This document shows positions 42,722-51,700 of a stretch of DNA of 64,000 nt, piece after piece. Source of the stretch: Trichomonas vaginalis G3 (taxonomy: Eukaryota > Parabasalia > Trichomonadida > Trichomonadidae); the NCBI RefSeq assembly GCF_026262505.1, contig NC_067208.1:6147962-6211961 (forward strand), written 5' to 3'. The notes beneath the pieces are model-generated. The model made no database searches, was not told the origin of the DNA, and was given only the letters and a program-made list of their open reading frames with translations. The stretch's first letter is position 1, and every line of letters starts with the position of its first letter. The position numbers and the translations under genes are program-made.

Positions 42722-44617
42722 ATGATTAAACAACAGCAACTTAAGGCGCAAAGCACCCAGGTCCTTCAGACCATTACATACGCCATATATGCATATAATT
42801 CAAAGACGGCAGAACAAACGCAAAGGTTGAAATATGGAGATTTGGAGATAGTATTGAAAAATGACCATTTCGAATTCGTTTGCAAAGGTGGTGCAGTGAT
42901 ATCAAATATAAAAGAAATTTTATTTATGAATTCAAAAATTAAAGGAATAACGGATGATATAACATCAATTCCACCAGAAGAACAGAGATATTACGCATTA
43001 AATGCATTTCCTAACGTTTTGAAGATTGGAAGATTTAATTTAAATGAGGAATTCATAGAAGGTTTCCTAAATGACATAATGAAGAAAGCAGATAAGGAAT
43101 ACGTTAATACTGAATTAATGAAGAAAGCAGATAAGGAATACGTTAATGAAGAAATAAAACAATCAGAGGTCTATTTTACTCCACCATTTTTAAATTTTAT
43201 GAAATCATCAGATAAAACATTTGAATCTATTGAATGGTTATGTTTCGATGGAGTGACCACGTATTTATTTTATACAGCTGGCGTGCTTTATTATTTTAAA
43301 ACAAATGATTTTAAAAACTATGAATCATTTACTCCATCTGTTTTGAATCCTGATACACGAGAGTCAATCATTAATCCAAGAATTTTATATGTTGAATATA
43401 ATAACGGTAAATTTATGGGAATGATAACGATTGGAGATGATTTTTGCCCTTGTTATTCATTCAATTGTATCCAATGGTTCAAATGTAATTTAAATCAAGA
43501 TGCTAAATTTAAATATCCAAATAAACCTATTAGATGCGTTAATAATAAATGGGTACTAATTTATGAAGTCAATCAAATTTTCATTAGTGAGGATGGGATA
43601 AATTATTATATGTTTAGTATGATGTCATCAGATTTGAAAATTGATTATACAAGTAAATGGTATTACATTAACAGCATGTATTTTATCCTACAAAATGATA
43701 AAATTTATAGATCATATTCAATACCATTTGGTTGTTTTGAACAAATTTTTCAAGCTGATGGAGACATTGAAGCTTTATGTTATGCTTCAAATGTTTGTGT
43801 TCTTGTTTCAGGTGATATGGTCTATTCATATCCTGTAAGTTATAACAGATATATTTATTTATCACAGGATTTTTCAGAGGATCCAGAGAAAACACCAAGT
43901 TGGGAATTGGTTTATTCATTCACTCCAAAATATACTCGAAATTATAGATTTGCAAATTTATTTTATATTGATGAGTATTTTATTGCTTTAGGATGTGGTG
44001 ATTTAGTAAATATCAGTAGTGATGGAAGAAATTGGTCTGAAATCACAAAATTTCAAGATGTTAGAAAAGCAATTTTCAAAAATAATACGTTAATATTGAT
44101 GACAATACCAATTTTAATTTCTTACCCAGTTTCAATATTATATAATAAATTCAATATTCATAATGGATTAAATACAATTCTTGAGATAATTTACCCCGTT
44201 GGTTCAATATATACATCAATGAATTCAACAAATCCGGCAAGTGTTTTAGGTTTTGGTACTTGGAAACAGATTGTAGACAAATTCATATACTGTGCGAGAT
44301 TTTCAAAACAAACGGGAGGCTCAAAGAAAATTAAAGAAGCAAACCTTCCACCACATAAGCACACAGGAACTACAAACACAACGGGTAATCATTCACATTC
44401 AATAACAAAAAGAGGTTATAGAAATCTTGCCGCGGGCTCGGATAGACAGGGAATGGATAGATATGATATTTCAAGTGACCCAGTAGATTCAAGCGCAGGT
44501 ATTTTCTGTGAAACCACCGGAAATCATTCACACACTTTCACAACAAATTCAACAGGTTTGGGTAAAGATTATATGCCACCGTATATTACAGTTTATGCAT
44601 GGTACCGCGTTCAATGA
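42722..44617 (+). CDS. Fibre with propeller-like shaft and phage-type collar tip (Polinton B)
   Basis: A 631-residue protein. Residues 1-80 form an N-terminal base; residues about 115-150 contain a doubled MKKADKEYVN phrase. Residues about 150-470 are strand-rich with Asp-box-like turns (ISEDGINYYMF, NISSDGRNWSEI), suggesting a beta-propeller or sialidase-like shaft. Residues about 480-631 are the phage collar/Gp10-C-like tip: YPVGSIYTSMNSTNP, GSKKIKEANLPPHKHTG, GNHSHTF, YAWYRVQ. The start follows TTTATTTTTAATCGTAATAA. The tip is about 85 percent identical to that of Polinton A, while the shaft is unrelated. Codons 9-18 coincide with a double hairpin (42745-42772). It looks whole. Receptor binding is inferred. 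Confidence 0.8.
   Translation: MIKQQQLKAQSTQVLQTITYAIYAYNSKTAEQTQRLKYGDLEIVLKNDHFEFVCKGGAVISNIKEILFMNSKIKGITDDITSIPPEEQRYYALNAFPNVLKIGRFNLNEEFIEGFLNDIMKKADKEYVNTELMKKADKEYVNEEIKQSEVYFTPPFLNFMKSSDKTFESIEWLCFDGVTTYLFYTAGVLYYFKTNDFKNYESFTPSVLNPDTRESIINPRILYVEYNNGKFMGMITIGDDFCPCYSFNCIQWFKCNLNQDAKFKYPNKPIRCVNNKWVLIYEVNQIFISEDGINYYMFSMMSSDLKIDYTSKWYYINSMYFILQNDKIYRSYSIPFGCFEQIFQADGDIEALCYASNVCVLVSGDMVYSYPVSYNRYIYLSQDFSEDPEKTPSWELVYSFTPKYTRNYRFANLFYIDEYFIALGCGDLVNISSDGRNWSEITKFQDVRKAIFKNNTLILMTIPILISYPVSILYNKFNIHNGLNTILEIIYPVGSIYTSMNSTNPASVLGFGTWKQIVDKFIYCARFSKQTGGSKKIKEANLPPHKHTGTTNTTGNHSHSITKRGYRNLAAGSDRQGMDRYDISSDPVDSSAGIFCETTGNHSHTFTTNSTGLGKDYMPPYITVYAWYRVQ
42745..42772. repeat. In-frame double hairpin in the fibre gene
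   Basis: GGCGC-AAA-GCACC (42745-42757) followed by GGTC-CTTCA-GACC (42760-42772). It encodes AQSTQVLQT. The same second hairpin with the same flanks occurs inverted in the integrase gene at 47879-47906, encoding NAQVLQT. Confidence 0.65.
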
Positions 44618-44715
44618 ACGCGCCTGAGCCTACTTTGCAGGCTTACCGCGTTCAATGAATGTGCTTGAGTCTTGACCCAAAGGATCTAGGCTTACCGCGT
44701 TCAATGAACGTTCAA
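44606..44715. repeat. Three CGCGTTCAATGAA hairpin repeats after the fibre gene
   Basis: The first copy, CGCGTTC-AAT-GAACGCG (44606-44622), spans the TGA stop at 44615-44617 as in Polinton A. Two more copies of TACCGCGTTCAATGAA follow around 44644 and 44694, separated by AGGCT-type hairpin pieces. It is likely a 3'-end structure or a small expanded hairpin family. Confidence 0.65.
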
Positions 44716-44770
44716 TGTTTGTTTCACAAACTTTAGAACGGCATAATTTAACATTTTATTTTTATCATAA

Positions 44771-44953
44771 ATGACAAAATTAATTAAGCCAACTATTTCT
44801 AAATTAATGATACCAATGAAATCATTTCATGGAGTACTTATCCCAGGTTCTTCACAATTAGCCGGGGCAAGTGTTGTGGCTCAAGGTGGAACATTAGCGA
44901 ATCCATTCAAATTATTAACTAAAGATGAACTTAATAAAATGATGATAAAATAA
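44771..44953 (+). CDS. 60-residue Polinton B protein, unknown
   Basis: Starts MTKLIKPTISKLMIPMKSFH behind TTTTATTTTTATCATAAATG. The middle is Gly/Ala-rich (GSSQLAGASVVAQGGTLANP). This start signal is the main reason to believe it. It could be a small virion peptide like the one at 9417-9611 in Polinton A. Confidence 0.4.
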   Translation: MTKLIKPTISKLMIPMKSFHGVLIPGSSQLAGASVVAQGGTLANPFKLLTKDELNKMMIK

Positions 44954-44964
44954 CTGATAACAAA

Positions 44965-45490
44965 ATTTTATTTCAGTGTCACCATGTCACCATGTGTCAC
45001 CGGGTTAATTAACTTCTTTTAAAAATGATGACAACATGACATTTTGACATCACAGCAGGATTAATGCAAAAATATTTTTAGGAGAGAATGCAGCATTTAT
45101 GAATTATTTTTGAAGAACTGAAGGTGTCACCATGTCACCATGTGTCACCGGGTTAATTAACTTCTTTTAAAAATGATGACAACATGACATTTTGACAACA
45201 TGACAGGAAATATATTTTATCATTAATGGTTTTTTGGTTATTCAATAATTAATTATTTTTGAAGAACTGAAGGTGTCACCATGTCACCATGTGTCACCGG
45301 GTTAATTAACTTCTTTTAAAAAGTGTGACAACATGACATTTTGACAACATGACAGGAAATATATTTTATCATTAATGGTTTTTTGGTTATTCAATAATTA
45401 ATTATTTTTGAAGAACTGAAGGTGTCACCATGTCACCATGTGTCACCGGGTTAATTAACTTCTTTTAAAAATGATGACAACATGACATTT
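44965..45490. repeat. Four iterons of about 150 bp (Polinton B)
   Basis: Each copy has a core GTCACCATGTCACCATGTGT / CACCGGGTTAATTAACTTCT / TTTAAAAATGATGACAACATGACATT, joined by linkers with GGAAATATATTTTATCATTA. Starts lie near 44969, 45122, 45272 and 45424. The last joins directly to the 3' flank of the KilA-N gene. A fifth, inverted copy lies at 46313-46388 on the other side of that gene, and a sixth in Polinton A at 21150-21235. A replication-origin or KilA-N binding role is a reasonable guess. Confidence 0.8.
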
Positions 45491-45525
45491 TACTCAGAAT
45501 TTTGTGCTGAATTCAGCAAAAATAA

Positions 45526-45549
45526 GCCGCTAGCGGCAAGGGCGAAGCC
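45526..45549. repeat. Double hairpin present here, absent in the Polinton A twin
   Basis: GCCGC-TA-GCGGC then GGGC-GAA-GCC. The surrounding KilA-N 3' flank (AAATGAACTCAT ... TATTTTTGCTGAATTCAGCA) is the same in Polinton A at 18735-18770, which lacks exactly these 26 bp. Confidence 0.8.
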
Positions 45550-45560
45550 AATGAGTTCAT

Positions 45561-46223
45561 TTACTCACAATATTTTTGTACAAAACGACCCCAAACTTTT
45601 AACTTCTTTTCTGCAGCTTCTAATGCTATTTTAGCTAGTTCATACTCTCTATAGTCTCTCTTTAAATCTTCTTGTTCCCATTGGTCTAGTTCGTATGGAG
45701 AGTCTCTATAACCATAACATATCTCACGTTCATATTTTTGTTGTTTTTCGCGCATTTTTCTAACTTCTTGTTCGAACAAATGTTTTGCATTCTCTACTGT
45801 ATCTTCGAGTTCTTCTTCATCTAACTTCTCATGAACTTTCTTGTCTATGGAGTCCATAATTTTTCCAACTGCTATGCAATATTTTGGAGAAGCCCACATT
45901 GCTATATAGTTTATAAGTCTTGGGTCTACATACGTTCCTCTAACCTGTTTGATTTCATCGGGAATTCCTGCATGAATTTTGTATAAAATGCAACCGCCGG
46001 AATTCGGACTGTTGCTATATTCTTCACAAAATGCCTTATAATACTCTTCCCAGGACTTATTTTCCAACAACTTTCTAAAATCTTTCCTAAACTGCTGACA
46101 CATATTTGTTGCATTTATATAACCATCCTTGTCTCTACGTAAGACTTCAATACCGTTATAAGTGCCTTTTGTGAATGTTTCGCCATTAGATTTGTTAGTG
46201 AATGTTTTTGCTTCGACTGACAT
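45561..46223 (-). CDS. KilA-N domain protein (Polinton B)
   Basis: A 220-residue twin of the Polinton A protein at 18077-18736, with the same DNA-binding signature (GYINATNMCQQFRKDF; VDPRLINYIAMWASPK) and the same charged coiled coil. I start at MSVEAKTFTNKSNGETFTKG. Upstream is the GTATGTAAGAACCGAA form of the KilA-N start signal. The gene lies between four direct iterons and one inverted iteron, and its orientation relative to the integrase and polymerase differs from Polinton A. It therefore behaves like a transferable cassette. It looks whole. Confidence 0.85.
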   Translation of the reverse strand: MSVEAKTFTNKSNGETFTKGTYNGIEVLRRDKDGYINATNMCQQFRKDFRKLLENKSWEEYYKAFCEEYSNSPNSGGCILYKIHAGIPDEIKQVRGTYVDPRLINYIAMWASPKYCIAVGKIMDSIDKKVHEKLDEEELEDTVENAKHLFEQEVRKMREKQQKYEREICYGYRDSPYELDQWEQEDLKRDYREYELAKIALEAAEKKLKVWGRFVQKYCE

Positions 46224-46312
46224 TTCGGTTCTTACATACAAAATAAAAAAAATAAATAAAAATAATTTTAAAACTAACTTTATTTTTGGACTGCATCGAA
46301 TTTCCTGGACTG

Positions 46313-46388
46313 TTGTCAAAATGTCATGTTGTCATCATTTTTAAAAGAAGTTAATTAACCCGGTGACACATGGTGACATGGTGACACC
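46313..46388. repeat. Inverted fifth iteron upstream of the KilA-N gene
   Basis: TTGTCAAAATGTCATGTTGT ... AGTTAATTAACCCGGTGACA, reverse complement of the core at 44969 and others. Together with 45424-45490 it brackets the KilA-N gene as an inverted pair. Confidence 0.75.
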
Positions 46389-46395
46389 GAAAAAA

Positions 46396-46716
46396 TTAAA
46401 TTTGGATAGAGTTTAAAAATTCATCTTTATTAAATTCATCTCTTCCAATCAATTTATTTATTCTATTAAATTCTTTTATTTTTGCTTCACCTAGTTTAAG
46501 GATTGAACGGTAAGTTTCTAATTTTTCGATTATTTCCTTCTTCTCTTTATCGTTTTCAATTACTTTAGTTTTATGGGCATCAGCCCCGCCACATTGCGGC
46601 TTCTTTTTGTAATAGCATATTTTTGATTTTATTCTGTTTAGTTTCTTTTTATATTCATTGTCTGGACTCTGAATCTTAATTGAATCAGGACTCTTGGCTG
46701 CTTTGTTGTCACTCAT
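46396..46716 (-). CDS. 106-residue basic, coiled-coil protein (Polinton B)
   Basis: Starts MSDNKAAKSPDSIKIQSPDN behind TTTTTTTATTTCGTAAGAA. A Lys-rich region (YKKKLNRIKSKICYYKKKP) is followed by a long helix (KEKKEIIEKLETYRSILKLG). A double hairpin (46575-46600) lies in frame and encodes KPQCGGADAH, a Gly/Cys break in an otherwise charged protein. Family unknown. It looks whole. Confidence 0.5.
   Translation of the reverse strand: MSDNKAAKSPDSIKIQSPDNEYKKKLNRIKSKICYYKKKPQCGGADAHKTKVIENDKEKKEIIEKLETYRSILKLGEAKIKEFNRINKLIGRDEFNKDEFLNSIQI
46575..46600. repeat. In-frame double hairpin in the 106-residue gene
   Basis: GGGC-ATCA-GCCC (46575-46586) followed by a GCC-type stem with GCGGC (to 46600). 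On the coding strand it reads GCCGCAATGTGGCGGGGCTG. Confidence 0.6.
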
Positions 46717-46735
46717 TTCTTACGAAATAAAAAAA

Positions 46736-48241
46736 TTAAATATTATTTAAATATAATGGAGTAATAAAATAAATCGGAATTTCTATTAATTTATTGTCAA
46801 CTTCAACTAATGCATTGCCGTTAATATATCTAACAAATTCAGCTATTGTGTCAAATCTTCGTCTTCTTTTTGTCATTGATTTATCAGTTTTTCCATAATC
46901 GAGATGAATCAAAACTTTATCCCCTTGTTTAAAATTCATGAGCCCCAAATTAATTTGTTCACGTTTAACATCATTTAACCTTTCCATTTGCTTTCTAATA
47001 TATTCCCATTCTTTTGAAATATCATTTTTCATTTCCACTGGTTTCATGTTTATAGTTCTATGCCATGTATTATTGTAATAATATACTAACTGCTGTATGA
47101 TGGAGTCATGATTTCCATCCCAGTATATCTGACCGTTAACCCCTAACGCATCTCTAAGAGTTCTCATTACCGCATCAACTATTTTATTATGAAACGTATA
47201 TGGAGAAGATGAGAAGTAAAAATTAATTTGTGGGAAATAATGAATCATAGCCGCCTGAAATCCTTTATCACCATCACCCCTGATATTATCTACTCTTTCA
47301 TGATCTAGTAAGTATTGAATAGCTCTTCTTGTTTCCTGTTCTGTTTTCCCTTTCACTTGAATGCAATATAAATATCTAGTGTTAATGTTAATGGCAAATA
47401 AATAAGTAACGTTTCCTTTTGAATACTCTAAATGATCTATTTCGTATGAATATGGATATGGAGCAAATGAAGGGCGACTAAATTTTTCCTTTAACGGTTG
47501 AATTTTTGGGTCAGTTGGTTTATTTAATATCTTGAAATCCTTTTTAAAATCTTTTTGCTTCTTTAATGTTTGAAATGGATATAATAAAGTGAATGATGAA
47601 GGATTAACTGAAGGAGGAGGTATTACCGTTGGAGGTTTTGGTGTTGCAAGTGGTTTAATTTTATCTGCTTTGATTTTGGATGATGAAGTTTTGGATTTCA
47701 TTAATTCTGGATGTATTCTATTCATTTGTTTTAAATATGCTGTATATAAAGGTTTGATATACTTTCCCGCTTCGAGTTTATGTTGAAGGATGAATTCCAA
47801 AAGTTGATCTTCATTTAAAAGTCGGGCTGAATATAGTTTAACTAATGAATCATAAATTAAAGCTTGTGCATCATTTATGGTCTGAAGGACCTGGGCGTTT
47901 TGCACCTTTGGTTTTTGCGGCTCAGGATTATATAATTTATATAATTCATCAATATCTTCTTCTGTTAATACTTTATTTTTGAAATCTTTCAATTGTTTAA
48001 GTTGTGATTTAGTTTTTCCCCTTGTATATTCATTATTTTTAATTTTGTCTTTAATTTCAGAAATTATTTTATCATGATATTTCAAAATTTCATTTTTATA
48101 ATACGAATAATAATAATCCATATAATCACCCGTTATATTTTTATTATGTTTTTGGAGATATGATTTTAATTCATAATAATTAAGAAAATTTTGATTAAAT
48201 ACTAAATCATCAATTAAATTTTCTAAATCTGCGTTATCCAT
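46736..48241 (-). CDS. Retrovirus-type integrase with long N-terminal region (Polinton B)
   Basis: A 501-residue protein. Residues about 1-250 are helical then Pro-rich (ATPKPPTVIPPPSVNPSS), with no named domain. The RNase H-fold core starts near 265: YEIDHLEYSKGNVTYLFAIN with the first Asp, IRGDGDKGFQAAMIHYF with the second, then FHNKIVDAVMRTLRDALG and WHRTINMKPVEM. A C-terminal SH3/chromo-like part (FKQGDKVLIHLDYG, YINGNALVEVDNK) follows. The core resembles the Polinton A integrase only in these motifs. It looks whole. It would join element ends to host DNA. The start follows TTATTTTATTTTTATATAA. Confidence 0.85.
   Translation of the reverse strand: MDNADLENLIDDLVFNQNFLNYYELKSYLQKHNKNITGDYMDYYYSYYKNEILKYHDKIISEIKDKIKNNEYTRGKTKSQLKQLKDFKNKVLTEEDIDELYKLYNPEPQKPKVQNAQVLQTINDAQALIYDSLVKLYSARLLNEDQLLEFILQHKLEAGKYIKPLYTAYLKQMNRIHPELMKSKTSSSKIKADKIKPLATPKPPTVIPPPSVNPSSFTLLYPFQTLKKQKDFKKDFKILNKPTDPKIQPLKEKFSRPSFAPYPYSYEIDHLEYSKGNVTYLFAININTRYLYCIQVKGKTEQETRRAIQYLLDHERVDNIRGDGDKGFQAAMIHYFPQINFYFSSSPYTFHNKIVDAVMRTLRDALGVNGQIYWDGNHDSIIQQLVYYYNNTWHRTINMKPVEMKNDISKEWEYIRKQMERLNDVKREQINLGLMNFKQGDKVLIHLDYGKTDKSMTKRRRRFDTIAEFVRYINGNALVEVDNKLIEIPIYFITPLYLNNI
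47879..47906. repeat. In-frame double hairpin in the integrase gene
   Basis: GGTC-TGAAG-GACC (47879-47891) followed by GGCG-TTTT-GCACC. It is the reverse complement of the insert at 42745-42772 in the fibre gene, sharing GGTCCTTCAGACCAT exactly. Confidence 0.65.
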
Positions 48242-48265
48242 TTATATAAAAATAAAATAAATGTT

Positions 48266-48721
48266 TTAAGGGTGCCCACCTCTTTGAATCATAGTATCAA
48301 AACCATTATTTACATATTGAATCGCATCATTAACGGTTCCTCCTTCTAAAACGGTATCAAATGGTGGAGTCCAGATTTCCTGATGATGATCATAAAATCC
48401 AGCACAATTAACCGTATTATTAGGTAAAATATGAATCTCAGCGGTATATCTTCTATCTAAATTTGGATGCCTTATATGTATACCATTACTGCCCGGATAA
48501 AATCTCAAACCTTGATTTTGTTGACGCATCAAATTATTGAAATTTCTTTCTTCAGGGGTGAATGTTCTTCTCCGTTGACGTTGTGGTGGTGGTGGTGGTT
48601 GTTGCTGCTGTTGATGCTGTGGTGGGATTTGAAAAATACGTTGTGGTTGATTATTTGGAATCTGAAAGTTAAAACCATTTGGTATAAATCGATTTGGTTC
48701 CTTTTGTCTCTTCTGTGGCAT
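48266..48721 (-). CDS. 151-residue Gln/Pro-rich basic protein (Polinton B)
   Basis: Starts MPQKRQKEPNRFIPNGFNFQ behind TTTTATTTTTAATGAAATG. Residues about 25-50 are a Gln/Pro tract ending in a basic cluster (PPQRQRRRTF) that could act in nuclear import. Residues about 75-151 look like a small folded domain (YTAEIHILPNNTVNCAGFYD; GGTVNDAIQYVNNGFDTM). No family is recognised. It lies between integrase and polymerase on the same strand. It looks whole. Confidence 0.5.
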   Translation of the reverse strand: MPQKRQKEPNRFIPNGFNFQIPNNQPQRIFQIPPQHQQQQQPPPPPQRQRRRTFTPEERNFNNLMRQQNQGLRFYPGSNGIHIRHPNLDRRYTAEIHILPNNTVNCAGFYDHHQEIWTPPFDTVLEGGTVNDAIQYVNNGFDTMIQRGGHP

Positions 48722-48749
48722 TTCATTAAAAATAAAATTTTAAATTGTA

Positions 48750-51700
48750 TTAAATAAATGGCATACAACATCCATTTTCACAACATACAGCCTTAGTGTG
48801 TGCCCCTGTTAATGCAGTCTTACCGATTGTTAAGCGAGTCATTGACCCGTTTTTAAGTTGTAAATTAATATTCTGACCATCAAATATCACTTTATCATTT
48901 ATTATATCCAAATAATTTTTAGGTGTTAATTGTTTATTTTGCCTTAAACTAACACCTTTCATTTTTTGTGCAATCTTTTTAAAATCACTTCCATCAATTG
49001 AACTGTTGAATGATGTATAACATTTAGGACATAACGCAACCATGTTATCACCTTGTTTCTCAATTGCTAAACCCAATAATTTTTTCTCGTGTGCTTTTTC
49101 TTCAGCTTTATTCTTTAATTTAGGTTTAAATTTCTCATCAAAACAGAAGAAATCAAAAGGTGCGAATTTGAAAATGTTTTTATCATAAAATTGTTTATCG
49201 GTAACAATCGCCTGAAATGCTTGAGTGTTAGGAAGATTTGGGTCGCCAGCGATTGCCCAATAAGATGAATCAGTATCACCTTCAATGAAATGAAAACGAT
49301 TAACATCCATGCATTTATACATAAAATCATAAATGAAAACCAAATACCAGTATTTTGCGTTATCTAAAGTAAAAAATGCCTCTTGTAAACATGTATCACA
49401 TCTATAAAATCTATCTTTGAGCATCACTTGATATGTATCCTCACCTATTTCTCTTATGTTTTTAAACTTATTTGACATACATGCAACGCGTGCCTTCTGT
49501 GCATTCATTATTTTAGTCTTTGCGTAATTTTGTGTATTCATTGCATCGTAACCATATGATCCATTAAGTGAAATCTTGCAAAATAAACTTTTTCCTTTAT
49601 TTCCTTCTAATTCAGCCTTTTGTCTTTCGTTCATAAATTCGTTCGCAAATTCATTAAAACGGGTGTTTTTCGTAAATGTTAAAATTGATTGAATATCATC
49701 GATGATAAAATGAAATCTGTCTATTAGATACCAAAGATAATAAGAAGAAAATGGTTGATATTGGTTGTGTGTTGATGCTAACTGAGTTAATTTCCTCTGT
49801 TTCTGGTCAACTGGTAAATTGTTTGATTTCATGTAATTATACATAAAACCGCCAATTGTTTTTTCATCTGTGATAATATCTAAGTTTCTTATTATCGGTA
49901 AAAAGTTTATGTAATCATTAATGTATTTTTCATCAATGTGACCCTTTACTTCAGCCACGAATAAAGTATTTTTCTTTCTAATAATTCCCAGTGCTTTTTC
50001 TTTCTTTGTTGCTGTATCACAAATGATAACTCCATTCAATCTTCCCGGCATATACATTTTATGGTCAGTATATTGAATGAAATCATGAGGATTAGATGAA
50101 AATGATGAAGGATATAATGAATTAAAGTCAACACCAACGAAATGAGTCATAATGTTGGTGGTGTCCTCATTTGATACAGTTTTAGTTTCTGGACTATATG
50201 AAAGTTTATTAATGTGCGTGATTCCTTTAAGATTTACTCTATGTTGAACATTTGATAGACCACCAGTAATTCCATTACGGAGAATGTGATAAGCTTCAAC
50301 TGAATCTAAAGTCATTGGTAAATTATTTTTTAATGCATAATTTCTTAAATTGATTCTTAAACGTTGAACATCTTCATCTTTATTTGATTTTACGACATTG
50401 CAATAACAACACATTAACTGACAATTTTCTTTAGTATGTGGTTTTTCATTATCGATTCTATCCAATGTTGGTTTATTTGCATATGTAAACACTTTACCAC
50501 ACATTTTGCATTTAGATGAAAGGATTAAATCGTGATAGTATTGAAAATCATCCATTGAAACATTATTTTTAGTATCTCTTTCTGCTTTTTCATCTTGTTT
50601 CTTATATGATTCAATTTTATATTTCCAATACTTTTTCGTTAATTCAAAACTTGATTCTATCTCTTCCTCGGGATATTTTTCATTAGGATTAAAGTCTTTA
50701 TATGCTAAAGCGTAACGAATCATTGAAGCATTCGATGATAAAGAAAGATTATGAAGCATGTCAATTTTATAAACAAATGTTTCTTCAATAATTTTATCGA
50801 TTGGGTCAATCATAATTTCAACATCTTTATTGCAATAATGAATAAAATATTCTAATCTATTCTTAAAGTTTTTAGCATCATTGAGATATATTTGATAATC
50901 ACTATCTGATATAGTTTCTTGAGTTAATGCTGAATAAAATGAATCTTGAGTGAATGGTTCCACTTTATATAATTCTTCTTCATAATTTTCCCACGTGATG
51001 AATTGATAAGGGAAAAAGGATTTAACACGTGATTTATTGTTTCCGAAATCTTGAGTGAATTGGTCTAATGTCCCACCCGCTATATAATTTCTGATGTCAA
51101 TAAATCTCAATTCATATGGAACGTTTGTTTTCTTTACAATGATTTGCTTAAATTGTGAAGATGAACCCAGCATTGATTTTATTTTCCATTTTGCAGTGTT
51201 TAAATCACGAAGAATTAAATTTAAATCAAACTTTCCCGAATTAAAACCTATGATATTCACTTTATTGAATTCCTCATCTAGAAGTTCTTTAAATGCTTCC
51301 TTCTGTTTTTCATTTAATGTATGGGACAAAGTCCCCGCCGTTTGCGGCTTCATTAATTCATCGTATTGACTCATATTTGATTTAGCAACTAATGAACAGG
51401 TTGAAAATAAAAATTCAATCCAGTCAGAAATAAAAGAATCACTCGAAGTTAAACAAAAATTCCTCGTATATGTTTTATCATTTAATTTAACTGTTGATGA
51501 TACCATGAATGGTTTTAAGTAAGCGTTCAAAGTTGCACACTCAGAAAGTTGTAATTCTTCTTTAGTCTCTAATGTTTCAAAGTCAAAAGTAATATAATAT
51601 CTTGTCGGTTTATAATATTCCTGCAAATTGTGAGCTAATAACCACTGATATATCTTCTGTTTCGTAATATGTGGTGCATATGGTTGCTGTGTCTTTTGCA

